Origin: Thermoleophilia bacterium
Lineage (GTDB): Bacteria; Actinomycetota; Thermoleophilia; Gaiellales; Gaiellaceae
Assembly: GCA_017882605.1 (NCBI GenBank)
Contig: JADGPE010000017.1
Coordinates: forward strand, 1 to 35,776
Length of the DNA: 35,776 nucleotides
Direction of reading: 5' to 3'
Part shown: piece by piece, positions 7,546 through 15,959 of the stretch
Layout of the letters: the number at the start of each line of letters is the position of its first letter
Numbering within the stretch: the stretch's first letter is position 1
Made by a program: the position numbers and the translations under genes
The notes under the pieces: generated by a model
Seen by the model: only the letters and a program-made list of their open reading frames with translations
What the model was told of the DNA's origin: nothing
The model's database searches: none

Positions 7546-9159
7546 TCAGAAGACCGGCGTCTCGCGCCAGGTGCCCCAGACCTCGCGGAAGGCGTCGCAC
7601 ATCTCACCCATCGTGACGTAGGCGCGGGACGCGTCGATGATCGGGCCCATCAGGTTGCGGCCGTCGTGGGCGGCGTCGTCTTTCAGCCGCGCGAGCGCCT
7701 GCTCCACCGCCGCCGAGTCGCGCCGGGCGCGGAGCGCCTGCACGCGGTCGATCTGCTGGGCCTCCAAGGCGGGATCGATCTTCAGTAACTCAAGCTCAGG
7801 TTCACCTTTAAGCTTGTAGCGGTTGACACCGACGACCACGCGTTGTTCCGCCTCGACCTCGGCCTGGTAGGTAAACGAGGCGTCCGCGAGCTCGCGCTGG
7901 AAGAAGTTCTCCTTGATCGCGGCGACCACGCCCCCGAGCCGGGCGATCCGGTCGAAGTACTCGTAGGCCTGCCGCTCGAGCTCGTTCGTCAGATGCTCGA
8001 CGTAGTAGGAGCCGCCCAGCGGGTCGATCGTGTTCACCACCCCGGTCTCGTGCGCGATCACCTGCTGGGTGCGCAACGCAATCCGAACCGCGTCCTCGGT
8101 CGGCAGCGCCAGCGCCTCGTCGTAGGAGTTCGTGTGCAGCGACTGCGTGCCGCCCAAGACGGCGGCCAGCGCCTCGATCGCGGTGCGCACGATATTCACC
8201 TCCGGCTGCTGCGCCGTCAGCGACACGCCCGCCGTCTGCGTGTGGAAGCGCATCAGCCACGACTTCGGGTTTTTCGCACCGTACTTGTCTCGCATCAGCG
8301 TCGCCCAGATCCGGCGCGCCGCACGGTACTTCGCGATCTCCTCGAAGAAGTCGAGGTGCGCGTTGAAGAAGAACGACAAGCGCGGCGCGAAGTCGTCGAC
8401 GTCGAGGCCCCGCTCCAATGCCCACTCCACATACGTGAAGCCGTCCGCCAAGGTGAACGCCAGCTCCTGCGCCGCCGTCGAGCCCGCCTCGCGAATGTGA
8501 TAGCCCGAGATCGAGATCGGATGCCACAGCGGCATCTCGAGCGAACAGAACTCGACCATGTCCGTCACCAGCCGCATCGACGGCTCCGGCGGGAAAATGT
8601 ATTCCTTCTGCGCGATGTACTCCTTGAGGATGTCCGTCTGGATCGTCCCGCGCAGCCGCTCCCGCGCAACCCCCTGCTCCTCACCCACGCACAGATAGAA
8701 CGCGAGCAGGATCGCCGCCGGCGAGTTGATCGTCATCGACGTCGACACCTCACCCAGAGGGATCCCCGCAAACAACGTCTCCATGTCCTGAAGCGAATCG
8801 ATCGCCACGCCCTCCCGGCCGACCTCGCCCTCCGACCGCGGATGATCCGAGTCGTAGCCCATCAGCGTCGGCATATCGAACGCCGTCGACAAACCCGTCT
8901 GGCCGTGCTCGAGCAGATACCTGAACCGCTCGTTCGTCTCCGCCGCCGTCCCGAACCCCGCAAACTGACGCATCGTCCACAGCCGGCCCCGATACATCGA
9001 CGGGTACACACCCCGCGTGAACGGAAACTCGCCCGGGAGCCCCAGATCCCGGTCGTGATCCACCGACACCTGCTCCGGCGTATACAACGGCTCGTTCTCG
9101 ACCCCCGAAATCGTCGAGAACAACGTCTCCGGCGCCCGGGGCTCCTCGGTGGTCGCCAC
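7546..9159 (-). CDS. B12-dependent acyl-CoA mutase large subunit, isobutyryl-CoA mutase-like
   Basis: 537 aa, the catalytic TIM-barrel of the methylmalonyl-CoA mutase superfamily without a B12 domain. Motifs include [67 protein letters not shown] and the closing WRETPVF. The two substrate-specificity positions (Tyr89/Arg207 in P. shermanii methylmalonyl-CoA mutase) are Phe in MRQFAGF (codon 8964-8962) and Gln in KEYIAQKEY (codon 8610-8608). That Phe/Gln pair is the known signature of isobutyryl-CoA mutase, which interconverts isobutyryl- and n-butyryl-CoA; hydroxyisobutyryl-CoA mutase has Ile/Gln. Automated tools would call it methylmalonyl-CoA mutase. Start GTG 9159 is preferred; a GTG at 9222 would overlap the upstream gene by 25 nt. 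The specific substrate remains inference. Confidence 0.85.
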   Translation of the reverse strand: MATTEEPRAPETLFSTISGVENEPLYTPEQVSVDHDRDLGLPGEFPFTRGVYPSMYRGRLWTMRQFAGFGTAAETNERFRYLLEHGQTGLSTAFDMPTLMGYDSDHPRSEGEVGREGVAIDSLQDMETLFAGIPLGEVSTSMTINSPAAILLAFYLCVGEEQGVARERLRGTIQTDILKEYIAQKEYIFPPEPSMRLVTDMVEFCSLEMPLWHPISISGYHIREAGSTAAQELAFTLADGFTYVEWALERGLDVDDFAPRLSFFFNAHLDFFEEIAKYRAARRIWATLMRDKYGAKNPKSWLMRFHTQTAGVSLTAQQPEVNIVRTAIEALAAVLGGTQSLHTNSYDEALALPTEDAVRIALRTQQVIAHETGVVNTIDPLGGSYYVEHLTNELERQAYEYFDRIARLGGVVAAIKENFFQRELADASFTYQAEVEAEQRVVVGVNRYKLKGEPELELLKIDPALEAQQIDRVQALRARRDSAAVEQALARLKDDAAHDGRNLMGPIIDASRAYVTMGEMCDAFREVWGTWRETPVF

Positions 9160-9197
9160 GCCTGGAGTTTGCCCGAAGCGGCCGTTTGCGGGGTTGC

Positions 9198-9764
9198 TCA
9201 GCGTTCGCCTCCGGGCAGCCACAGCGGCTCGGTGCCACCGGCATTCGCCGCCCGGGCGAGGATGAAGAGCAGGTCGCTCAGCCGGTTGAGGTAGACCGCC
9301 GCCAGCGGGTTCACGGGCCGCGCCCGGCCGGCGTCGAGCACCTCACGCTCGGCCCGGCGGCAGATTGCCCGCGCGACGTGCAGGCGCGCGGCGCACTCGG
9401 ACCCTCCCGGGAGCACGAAGCTCTTCAGCTCCGGCAGTCCGGCATTCGTGGCGTCGCAGTCGGCCTCGAGCCGATCGATCGCAGCCTGGTCGATCCGGAG
9501 TCTTCCGTCTCCGTCCACGAAGGGCACGGACAGGTCGGAGCCCACGTCGAAGAGCTCGTTCTGGATCCGGACCAGCCGTTCGTCCTTCGCTTCGACCTGA
9601 GCCCAGCCGAGGACCGAGTTCAGCTCGTCGACCGCACCGTAGGCCTGGACGAGCGGATCGAGCTTGGAGACGCGCGACAGGTCGCCGAGCGACGTCTCCC
9701 CCGCGTCGCCGCCGCGCGTGTAGATCCGCGTCAGGCGGACCGGCTCGTCAGGACGCCGGGGCAT
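9198..9764 (-). CDS. Cob(I)alamin adenosyltransferase, PduO type
   Basis: 188 aa. Converts cob(I)alamin plus ATP to adenosylcobalamin, the cofactor of the mutase encoded next. The N-terminal ATP-binding motif [14 protein letters not shown] (about 13-26) and the C-terminal signatures [20 protein letters not shown] (about 117-136) and [12 protein letters not shown] are those of PduO/MMAB-type transferases, which act as trimers and hand the cofactor to the mutase. ATG 9764 overlaps the acyl-CoA dehydrogenase end by 17 nt. Its position between dehydrogenase and mutase supports a dedicated cofactor-supply role. Confidence 0.93.
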   Translation of the reverse strand: MPRRPDEPVRLTRIYTRGGDAGETSLGDLSRVSKLDPLVQAYGAVDELNSVLGWAQVEAKDERLVRIQNELFDVGSDLSVPFVDGDGRLRIDQAAIDRLEADCDATNAGLPELKSFVLPGGSECAARLHVARAICRRAEREVLDAGRARPVNPLAAVYLNRLSDLLFILARAANAGGTEPLWLPGGER

Positions 9765-10905
9765 TCGTTCGTTGCTCGAGGATCTCGCGGGCGATCACGA
9801 GCCGCTGGATCTCGCTCGTGCCCTCGTAGATCTCGGTGATCTTCGCGTCGCGGTAGTAGCGCTCGACCGGGAACTCCTTGGTGTAGCCGTAGCCGCCGAG
9901 CACCTGGATCGCCTCGGCGGTCTGACGTCGTGCCATCTCCGACGCGAACAGCTTCGCCTTCGCGCCGGCTCCGGTGTGCGGACGGCCTTGTGCCTTCAGC
10001 CACGCGGCGCGCAGCGTGAGCAGCCGCGCGGCGTCGATCTCCATCGACATGTTGGCGAGCTTGTGCTGGATCGCCTGGAACTCCGCGATCGGGCGGCCGA
10101 ACGCCTCACGTTCCTTCGCGTACCGCCGAGCGACGTCGTAGGCGGCCTGGGCGATGCCAACCGCCTGCGCTGCGATCCCGATCCGCCCGCCGTCGAGCGT
10201 GGCCATGGCGATGCGGAAACCGTGGTTGACGTCGCCGAGCAACCGATCCGCCCCGATCTGCGTATCGATGGCGATGTCGTTCGTGACCGACGAGTTGAGC
10301 CCCAGCTTCTCCTCCGTGCGCGTGATCGTGATCTGGTCCGTATCGACGATGAACGCCGACACACCGCGCGCCGTTCTCGTCTCTGCGTCCGTCCGCGCGA
10401 AGAGCAGCACCGTGCCACCGAACGCCGCGTTCGTGATCCATTGTTTCGCCCCACTCACGTGCCAGCCGTCGCCGTCCAGGTCGGCGCGCGTGACGAGTGC
10501 GCCGGCATCGGACCCCGACCCGGGCTCCGTGAGCGCGAAGCAGCCGACACCCTCGCCGCGGGCGAGCGGTGGCACGAACCGGGACCGCTGCGCGTCCGTT
10601 CCGAACTGGAGCAGCGGCAATGTGCACGCCGATGTGTGGACCGCGACGGTGACGCCGACACCGGCATCGGCACGCGACAACTCTTCGAGCACGAGGATGT
10701 ACGAGACGAAGTCCGCGCCCGCGCCGCCGTACTCCTCCGGCACGCAGACGCCCATGAGCCCCAGGTCGCCCAGCCTCGCGAGCAGCTCCCGCGGAAAGCC
10801 ATGCGCACGATCCCACTCGGACGCATGGGGCTCGATCTCGGCGTTCGCGAACTCGCGCGCCAGCGACTGGATCTCCTTCTGCTCCGCCGTCAGATCGAAG
10901 TCCAC
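9748..10905 (-). CDS. Acyl-CoA dehydrogenase
   Basis: 385 aa, FAD flavoenzyme oxidising an acyl-CoA to the trans-2-enoyl-CoA and passing electrons to ETF. N-terminal helices (FDLTAEQKEIQSLAREFA), the FAD-binding middle domain (CFALTEPGSGSDA, KQWITNA) and the C-terminal helical domain (REAFGRPIAEFQAIQHKLA, QVLGGYGYTKEFPVERYYRD) are complete. The catalytic base is Glu361 in EIYEGTSEIQRLV, the position used by short-chain and butyryl-CoA dehydrogenases. The frame extends to 11307 but that part covers the divergent lipoprotein gene; GTG 10905 gives the family length and has TAGTCT 7 nt upstream. It is the first gene of a seven-gene operon ending in ETF-QO. The chain length of the substrate cannot be read directly. 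Confidence 0.93.
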   Translation of the reverse strand: MDFDLTAEQKEIQSLAREFANAEIEPHASEWDRAHGFPRELLARLGDLGLMGVCVPEEYGGAGADFVSYILVLEELSRADAGVGVTVAVHTSACTLPLLQFGTDAQRSRFVPPLARGEGVGCFALTEPGSGSDAGALVTRADLDGDGWHVSGAKQWITNAAFGGTVLLFARTDAETRTARGVSAFIVDTDQITITRTEEKLGLNSSVTNDIAIDTQIGADRLLGDVNHGFRIAMATLDGGRIGIAAQAVGIAQAAYDVARRYAKEREAFGRPIAEFQAIQHKLANMSMEIDAARLLTLRAAWLKAQGRPHTGAGAKAKLFASEMARRQTAEAIQVLGGYGYTKEFPVERYYRDAKITEIYEGTSEIQRLVIAREILEQRTNAPAS

Positions 10906-10912
10906 GGCGGGC

Positions 10913-10918
10913 AGACTA
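10913..10918 (-). promoter_or_regulatory. -10 box of the mutase/ETF operon
   Basis: TAGTCT on the minus strand, 7 nt before the GTG start of the acyl-CoA dehydrogenase. The divergent lipoprotein ATG is only 18 nt away, so the two promoters must overlap or lie inside each other's genes. Confidence 0.45.
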
Positions 10919-10923
10919 TCCGC

Positions 10924-11352
10924 ATGAGGCTCGCGGCGATCGTGCTCGTCCTGCTCGCGCTGACGGCCTGTGGCGGTCACAAGACGGCCTCGCCGGACGC
11001 GGTCGTCCGGGCCTGGAGCGCCGCACTCGACCGGAACGACAACGACGCTGCCGGCCGATTGTTCGCCGACGGCGCACAGGTGGTTCAGAACAACCGGATG
11101 ACCAGGCTCTCGACGCATGCCGTCGCCGTCGGCTGGAACGCGCTGCTCCCGTGTGGTGGAACGATCGTCTCGCTGGAACCGCGCGGGCCGGAACTCGTGC
11201 TGGTGGTGTTCAAGCTGAGCGAACGGCCGGGACACGCTTGCGACGCGCCCGGCCAGGAGGCCGCTGCGCTCTTCGAGGTGCAGCACGGGAAGATCGTCGT
11301 CTGGCACCAGACCGACGTGCCGACGTCGGCAACCCCGGGCGAGCTCGCCTAG
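10924..11352 (+). CDS. Small lipoprotein with an NTF2/SnoaL-like domain
   Basis: 142 aa. A lipoprotein signal peptide ends in LALTACGG with the acylated Cys at 16. The rest (SPDAVVRAWSAALDRNDNDAAGRLFADGAQV...) has the pattern of the NTF2-like superfamily: a helical start followed by beta strands (IVSLEPRGPELVLVVFKL, FEVQHGKIVVWHQ). No catalytic residues are recognisable; many such proteins are ligand-binding. Two Cys (in LLPCGG and HACDAP) could form a disulfide outside the membrane. Its stop and that of the convergent response regulator share the tetramer CTAG (11349-11352). Function unknown. Confidence 0.75.
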   Translation: MRLAAIVLVLLALTACGGHKTASPDAVVRAWSAALDRNDNDAAGRLFADGAQVVQNNRMTRLSTHAVAVGWNALLPCGGTIVSLEPRGPELVLVVFKLSERPGHACDAPGQEAAALFEVQHGKIVVWHQTDVPTSATPGELA

Positions 11353-12047
11353 GTCTTCGGCTCGGGCTCGAGCTTGTAGCCGACACCGAAGCGCGTCTGG
11401 ATGAACGAGTGCTGCGACGCGTTGCGGTCGATCTTCTGGCGCAACCGCCGCACGAAGACGTCGACGGTCCGGTCACGATGCGTCTCGCGCCTCCCCCAGA
11501 CCTTCTGGAGCAGCTCGTCGCGCGTGACGACCCGGCCGCGGTCGAGGGCGAGCGTGTAGAGCAGCCTGAACTCGGTCGGCGTCAGCTCGGCACTCTTGCC
11601 GTCGACGAATGCCTGCACCTCTCTCGGGTCGATGCGTAGCTCCTCGATCTCGATCGCATCGCCACGCCGCTCCTCCTGGGGCCGAACGCCACGTCGTGCC
11701 GCCGCCCCGACACGTGCGACGAGCTCTCGCATGGAAAACGGCTTCACGAGGTAGTCGTCGGCGCCGATCTCCAGCGCGTGCACGCGATCGTGCTCGGTGC
11801 CACGCGCGGAGACGACCACGATGGGCGTGCCGATTCCCTCGGCACGCGCAGTCTCGATCAACTTCCAGCCGTCGAGCTCCGGCAACATCAGGTCGAGCAC
11901 GCAGACGTCGGGGTTCTCGAAGCGGAGCCGCGCGAGCCCGAGCTCGCCGCGCCCGACCACGATCGGGTCGAATCCCGCCGCCACCAGGTGCTTGGCCATC
12001 CCGTCCGCGATCACATTGTCGTCCTCGACGATCAGGATCTTGGCCAC
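11349..12047 (-). CDS. OmpR/PhoB-family response regulator, probable phosphate regulator
   Basis: 232 aa. The receiver domain (1 to about 118) has the acidic pair IVEDD, phospho-acceptor Asp52 in CVLDLMLPELDG, the conserved Ser in VVVSARG and Lys in DDYLVKPF. The C-terminal winged helix (about 130-228) contains LTPTEFRLLYTLALDRGRVVTR, the transactivation loop and RTVDVFVRRLRQKI, then TRFGVGYKLE. Of the frame reaching to 12344, only the part from GTG 12047 is family-like; TATCGT lies 6 nt upstream and the predicted Pho box immediately before that, pointing to autoregulation. It is divergent from its likely kinase (12105). Nearby pst, phoU and ppk genes make it the probable PhoB/PhoP/RegX3 equivalent. 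Confidence 0.9.
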   Translation of the reverse strand: MAKILIVEDDNVIADGMAKHLVAAGFDPIVVGRGELGLARLRFENPDVCVLDLMLPELDGWKLIETARAEGIGTPIVVVSARGTEHDRVHALEIGADDYLVKPFSMRELVARVGAAARRGVRPQEERRGDAIEIEELRIDPREVQAFVDGKSAELTPTEFRLLYTLALDRGRVVTRDELLQKVWGRRETHRDRTVDVFVRRLRQKIDRNASQHSFIQTRFGVGYKLEPEPKT

Positions 12048-12053
12048 ACCCCT

Positions 12054-12059
12054 ACGATA
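12054..12059 (-). promoter_or_regulatory. -10 box of the response regulator
   Basis: TATCGT on the minus strand, 6 nt before the GTG start. The predicted Pho box (12066-12098) ends 6 nt upstream, so it occupies the -35 position as an activator site would. Confidence 0.5.
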
Positions 12060-12065
12060 GACCGG

Positions 12066-12098
12066 TGGCAGGTTCTGTCCGGGTTTCAGGATGGTGAC
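12066..12098 (-). promoter_or_regulatory. Predicted Pho box at the regulator/kinase promoter
   Basis: Three head-to-tail 11-nt units on the minus strand: GTCACCATCCT, GAAACCCGGAC and AGAACCTGCCA, with ACC recurring exactly every 11 nt. It lies in the 57-nt gap between response regulator and kinase and covers the regulator's -35 region. The same layout occurs upstream of pstS, pstC and ppk. Confidence 0.5.
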
Positions 12099-12104
12099 GA
12101 TCTG

Positions 12105-12782
12105 GTGTATGACCGCAGCTTCGACGAGCTCCGCACGGGCTTCACAGCCGCGGTCTCGCACGAGCTGAGAACGCCGCTCGCCCGGATCCTCGTGCTGCTC
12201 GACTCCGCCGACCTTCCGGGCGCCGACGTCCAGGCGCTGATCGACCAGGCAAAGGCGGAAGTGGAGAACGCCGGCGCCCTGATCGACGAGATCCTGTTCC
12301 TCTCGGAGCTCGAGAGCGGCAAGGAGGTCGTCTCGCTCGGGCACACCGCGGCCCTGCCGGTGCTACGCGAGGTGGTCGACAGCCTCGACGACGCCGCCGC
12401 GCGCGCGGGCGTGACTGTCACCGTCGAGGGAGACGACTTCGTCGAAGTACCGTTGCGGCCGCGCATGCTGCGCGTCGTCGGCGAGAACCTGGCGGAGAAC
12501 GCAATTCGCTACGCCGGTCACGGCGCGCACTTCACATTCGAGGTGCACCGTGCGGGGGACTTCGCAGTGCTCACCGCCGCCGACGACGGCGTCGGCGTGT
12601 CGCCGGAGAAGCTGCCTCGCCTGTTCGAGCGCTTCTACCGCGCCGACTCGGCGCGCACTTCGCGAGGGACGGGCCTCGGACTCGCGATCGTCAAGCACGT
12701 TGTCGCGGCGGCGGGCGGCGACGTCGAGGCGGACGGCGGCCTGGGCCGCGGGCTGCGCATTCGCTGCACCTTCCCCGCCTGA
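12105..12782 (+). CDS. Histidine kinase without a sensor domain
   Basis: 225 aa consisting only of the transmitter. The H-box SHELRTPLARIL carries the phospho-accepting His19, followed by the DHp helices (about 10-75) and the HATPase domain with N box ENLAENAIRYAG, G1 DDGVGVSPEKLPRLFERFY and G2 SRGTGLGLAIVK. There is no signal, membrane segment, PAS or HAMP domain. The only in-frame standard start before the H-box in the intergenic region is GTG 12105; upstream, the frame runs antisense through the response regulator. Being next to phosphate genes, it is probably the PhoR/SenX3 counterpart, perhaps sensing through PhoU or Pst contact (inference). The start is the least certain point. Confidence 0.85.
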   Translation: MYDRSFDELRTGFTAAVSHELRTPLARILVLLDSADLPGADVQALIDQAKAEVENAGALIDEILFLSELESGKEVVSLGHTAALPVLREVVDSLDDAAARAGVTVTVEGDDFVEVPLRPRMLRVVGENLAENAIRYAGHGAHFTFEVHRAGDFAVLTAADDGVGVSPEKLPRLFERFYRADSARTSRGTGLGLAIVKHVVAAAGGDVEADGGLGRGLRIRCTFPA

Positions 12783-12784
12783 CG

Positions 12785-12812
12785 AGGACGGGCGCCCTGG
12801 GGCACCCGTCCT
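12785..12812. terminator. Bidirectional hairpin terminator between the kinase and pstS
   Basis: AGGACGGG (12785-12792) pairs perfectly with CCCGTCCT (12805-12812); after one mismatch, three more G-C pairs close a 4-nt loop. It sits in the 54-nt gap between two convergent genes. There is no strong T tract on either side, as is common at high GC. Confidence 0.65.
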
Positions 12813-12836
12813 GACAGTTACAGATCCGAATTCGAC

Positions 12837-13886
12837 CTAACTGTGCACCGTCTTGAGGAGCTTCTCGGCGAGCACCAGCACCGGCTTCGGGATCGGCACG
12901 TAGCGGAGCTTCACGCCGAGCGGCTGACCCTTGGTCAGCGCCCAGAAGACAAACGTCCTGAGCGCAGACGCGTTCTGCGTCGTCTGCGGGAGGATCACGT
13001 AGGTGTAGGTCGAGATCGGGTACGCGGTCGGCGCCGACTTCGGCGGGTTCACGATGTGCACCTCGCCGGTCGTCCCGACGTTCTTGAACGCCGCGGAAGC
13101 CGCAGTGATCGACTTGATGCCGGGGGTCGTGTACTTGCCGGCAGCGTTCCGGACCGCCATCACCTGGATGTGGTTCGTCACCGCGTAGGCGATATCGGCG
13201 TAGCCGATGGCGCCCGCGGTGTTCTTGACGACACCGGCGACACCGGACGAGCCCTTGCCACCGACGCCGACCGGGAACGGCGGCTGCGTCGAGAGGCCGA
13301 TCTTCGACTTGAACGCGGGGCTGACCGAGGACAGGTAGTCGGTGATGTTGTACGAGGTCCCCGACCCATCGGAGCGGTAGACCGGCGTGATCTTCTCGCT
13401 CGGGAGCGAGATGCCCGGGTTCAGGGCCTTGATCGCGGGGTCGTCCCACGACGTGATCTGGCCCAGGTAGATCCGGGCAAGCACCGGTCCCGTGATGTGG
13501 AGCGGCGCGTGCGCGTTCGTCTGCAGGTTCACCATCACCGAAGTCCCGCCGAGCGCCCACGGGATCTCAATGCACCCCTTGCAGTTCGTGGCCTGATCCG
13601 ACGTCAGGGGGGCGTCAGAGGCACCGAAGTCGACGGTGCGGTTGGTGATCGCCTGGATCCCGCCGCCCGAGCCGATCGGCTGGTAGACGATGTTGGTGCC
13701 ATTGACGGACGGGTAGGCCGCTTGCCACTGGGACACCAGCGGCTGGACGAACGTGCTCCCTGCGCCGACGAGCTGGCCGCCCGTGTGCTTGCTCTGGCTT
13801 GCCGTGGCGCTCGCGGCCACGCAGCCGGCGAGCAGCGCCGCCGAGACGAGCAGCGAGCTGGTCCGCCTCGTAATGCTAAAGCTCAT
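12837..13886 (-). CDS. pstS: Phosphate ABC transporter substrate-binding lipoprotein PstS
   Basis: 349 aa, high-affinity phosphate-binding protein anchored outside the membrane. The lipobox is LLAGC with Cys22. Phosphate-contacting motifs are GAGSTFVQPLVSQW (about 42-55), IGSGGGIQAITN, FGASDAPLT (Asp in the site) and YRSDGSGTSYNITDYL. The length suits the family. ATG 13886 is preceded by AGGGAG. It is transcribed after pstC and pstA but separated from pstA by 134 nt that hold its own predicted Pho box, so it can be expressed more strongly than the permease, as binding proteins usually are. Confidence 0.95.
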   Translation of the reverse strand: MSFSITRRTSSLLVSAALLAGCVAASATASQSKHTGGQLVGAGSTFVQPLVSQWQAAYPSVNGTNIVYQPIGSGGGIQAITNRTVDFGASDAPLTSDQATNCKGCIEIPWALGGTSVMVNLQTNAHAPLHITGPVLARIYLGQITSWDDPAIKALNPGISLPSEKITPVYRSDGSGTSYNITDYLSSVSPAFKSKIGLSTQPPFPVGVGGKGSSGVAGVVKNTAGAIGYADIAYAVTNHIQVMAVRNAAGKYTTPGIKSITAASAAFKNVGTTGEVHIVNPPKSAPTAYPISTYTYVILPQTTQNASALRTFVFWALTKGQPLGVKLRYVPIPKPVLVLAEKLLKTVHS

Positions 13887-13979
13887 CTGAGAACTTCTCC
13901 CTTCGTTAGCTTCCCGGGGGGTTTCACCTTCGGCTGTTTCCGGGGCAGTCTCGCCGGGCTGCTCGAGCGCATGGGCTTA

Positions 13980-14012
13980 CCTGCAGTGACGTTTTGGTTA
14001 CGACGTGGTAAC
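13980..14012 (-). promoter_or_regulatory. Predicted Pho box upstream of pstS
   Basis: Three 11-nt direct repeats on the minus strand: GTTACCACGTC, GTAACCAAAAC and GTCACTGCAGG. Unit 2 differs at one base from GTAACCAAATC at the ppk promoter. The first two units also read as an inverted repeat (GGTTAC, 6 nt, GTAACC at 13996-14013), so a hairpin downstream of pstA is an alternative reading. Confidence 0.6.
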
Positions 14013-14020
14013 CGGCACCG

Positions 14021-14914
14021 CTACCGCGCGCGCAGCTTCCGCTCGCGCCGTGCCAGGATGTAGCGCGCAGTCAGGCTGAGAACGAGCACGAAGATCATCA
14101 GGACGAACGCCGCCGCCCACGCCTGGTTGTTCAGGCTGGCGTCCGGCGACTCGGAGTCGAACAGGATCAGGAGCGGGACCGCCGCCATCGCGTGATGGGG
14201 ATCCGTCTCGATCTGGTTGGGCAGAAAGATCGACGTCGTGAACAGAAGCGGTGCCGTCTCGCCGGCGGCCCGGGCGACGGCGAGCGTCGCCCCGGTCATG
14301 ACCGAGCCGATCGCCGACGGCATGACGACGAAGAGCACCGTGCGCCACTTGCTGATGCCGAGGGCGTAGCTGCCGTAGCGGAGCGCGTCGGGGACGAGCC
14401 GGAGCACCTCGATCGTCGATCGCGCCACCAGCGGCAGCATCACGATGGCGAGAGCGACCGAGGCCTTCCACGCCGCGTAGCCCGAGCCGACCACGAGAAG
14501 GGCATAGGCGAAGATACCGACGACGATCGAGGGCACCCCATTCAGCACGTCGAGCGCCAGTTTCACCACGCGCGCTACCCGGTTCCCGCCGAATTCGGCG
14601 ACGTAGACCGCGGCGAGGATGCCGATCGGCAGGGCAATCGCGGTGGCGATCGCGACCATGATCGCCGTGCCGACGAGGCCGTTCGCGATGCCGCCGCCGG
14701 TCTCACCGTACGTCACCTGATTCTTCGTGAACAAGTCGAGGTTCAGCGCCTTGAGGCCGCGCAGCAGCACCGAGATGACGACGAGCGCGAGCACCCCGAT
14801 CGCGAGGAATGCGGCAAAGATGGAGGCGCCCTGCGCGACGTGATTCGTCCGCTGGCGCCGGCGGGACCGACCGGTCGACTTCAGGGAAATGGAGGCGACG
14901 CCGGAAGCCTCCAT
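14021..14914 (-). CDS. pstA: Phosphate ABC transporter permease PstA
   Basis: 297 aa inner-membrane permease with about six hydrophobic segments; the first is near residues 30-52 (FAAFLAIGVLALVVISVLL). The substrate-channel and coupling region has YVAEFGGNRVARVVKLALDV, NGVPSIVVGIFAYALLVV and the EAA-type loop EVLRLVPDALRYGSYALGIS before KWRTVLFVVMPSAIG. It forms a heterodimer with PstC on the PstB ATPase. ATG 14914 begins one base after the pstC stop, so both are made from one message. Confidence 0.94.
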   Translation of the reverse strand: MEASGVASISLKSTGRSRRRQRTNHVAQGASIFAAFLAIGVLALVVISVLLRGLKALNLDLFTKNQVTYGETGGGIANGLVGTAIMVAIATAIALPIGILAAVYVAEFGGNRVARVVKLALDVLNGVPSIVVGIFAYALLVVGSGYAAWKASVALAIVMLPLVARSTIEVLRLVPDALRYGSYALGISKWRTVLFVVMPSAIGSVMTGATLAVARAAGETAPLLFTTSIFLPNQIETDPHHAMAAVPLLILFDSESPDASLNNQAWAAAFVLMIFVLVLSLTARYILARRERKLRAR

Positions 14915-14915
14915 C

Positions 14916-15887
14916 TCAGACCCTCTGTGCGATGTCGTAGCGGCGCACGATCAACAGCGCAGCGAAGTTCACGATCAGCGAGATCGCAAGCAGGATCACG
15001 CCGAGGTAGAAGAGCGACGCGACTTGGAGATTGGACGCCGCGGCCTGATACTGCGCCGCGATCCGGCTCGCGAGAGTGTCGCCCGTCTCGAACAGGTTGG
15101 CGGTGAGATGTGCAGTCGTCCCGATCACCTGCGTGACGGCGATCGCCTCGCCGAGCGCACGGCCGGCCCCAAGCAACACCGCTGAGATCAGGCCGCCGCG
15201 CGTGTACGGCAGCATGACGCCGCGCACCATCTCCCAGCGTGTCAGCCCGAGCCCAATGGCGCCTTCCTTGATGTCCGGCGGCACCTGCAGGAACAGGTCG
15301 CGGCTGATCGCGGCCGTGATCGGCACGATCATGATCGTCAGAACGAGCACGGCGGTGAACATCGTGCTGCCCGAGATCGGCCTGGTAGCGAAGAACGGAG
15401 TCCAGCCGAGCACGTCGTTCAGCCACGGGCCGAACTCGTTGTGCACCACAGGACCGAGAACGAGGATCCCCCAGAGCCCGAGCACCACGCTGGGGATCGC
15501 CGCGAGCATCTCGACCAGCGATCCGACGACGCCGCGTACACCGCCGGGTGCGAGCTCGCTCAGGTACAGGCCGATCGCGATCGCGACGGGTGCGGCGAGC
15601 AGGACGGCAAGACCCGTGACGTAGAGCGTCGCAACCAGGAAGTCGAGGGCGCCGTACTGGTTGGTGACGGCGTTCCAGGTTTGATGCCAGATGAAGCTGA
15701 TCCCGAAAATTCGGATCGAGGGCCTGGCTTGGTCGAGCACTTCGTAGATGATCAGCGTGATCAGCGCGATCACGCCGACGGCGGCCAGCCCCGAGATCGA
15801 GCGGAGCGAAGTGTCCCCGAAGCGGTCACGCAGCCCGCGCCTCGAAGCGAGGCTGTCAGGCAGCGGGGTGGCGATCGGGTCGTCCAT
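14916..15887 (-). CDS. pstC: Phosphate ABC transporter permease PstC
   Basis: 323 aa permease partner of PstA. About six membrane segments; first near 33-54 ([20 protein letters not shown]). Family motifs are [40 protein letters not shown] followed by [13 protein letters not shown], and the EAA loop [20 protein letters not shown] then [19 protein letters not shown]. The frame extends to 16019, but ATG 15887 ([10 protein letters not shown]) starts the family-like part and leaves an 89-nt divergent promoter region shared with pstB, containing a predicted Pho box. Confidence 0.94.
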   Translation of the reverse strand: MDDPIATPLPDSLASRRGLRDRFGDTSLRSISGLAAVGVIALITLIIYEVLDQARPSIRIFGISFIWHQTWNAVTNQYGALDFLVATLYVTGLAVLLAAPVAIAIGLYLSELAPGGVRGVVGSLVEMLAAIPSVVLGLWGILVLGPVVHNEFGPWLNDVLGWTPFFATRPISGSTMFTAVLVLTIMIVPITAAISRDLFLQVPPDIKEGAIGLGLTRWEMVRGVMLPYTRGGLISAVLLGAGRALGEAIAVTQVIGTTAHLTANLFETGDTLASRIAAQYQAAASNLQVASLFYLGVILLAISLIVNFAALLIVRRYDIAQRV

Positions 15888-15926
15888 GCTCCGCGCGCAA
15901 GCCTTGCAGTTTCCTAGGCCCACCAG

Positions 15927-15959
15927 AGCCGGTTCACCAGATCGACACGAGATGGTTAC
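15927..15959 (-). promoter_or_regulatory. Predicted Pho box between pstC and pstB
   Basis: Three 11-nt units on the minus strand: GTAACCATCTC, GTGTCGATCTG and GTGAACCGGCT. Units 1 and 3 fit GTNACC-like sites; unit 2 is weak. On the plus strand the end reads GTTCACC, the core of Streptomyces PhoP direct-repeat units. The divergent position would let one site serve both pstC-pstA and pstB-phoU. Confidence 0.5.

Noticed and set aside
7843-9294. 483-codon open frame on the plus strand
   Set aside because: Antisense of the mutase large subunit; Arg-rich, no domain.
10924-10929. Leaderless -10 box for the lipoprotein gene
   Set aside because: The nearest candidate TATCCG lacks the final T and is too close to the ATG, so it was not listed.
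12843-14063. 406-codon open frame on the plus strand
   Set aside because: Antisense of pstS and its promoter region; no domain.
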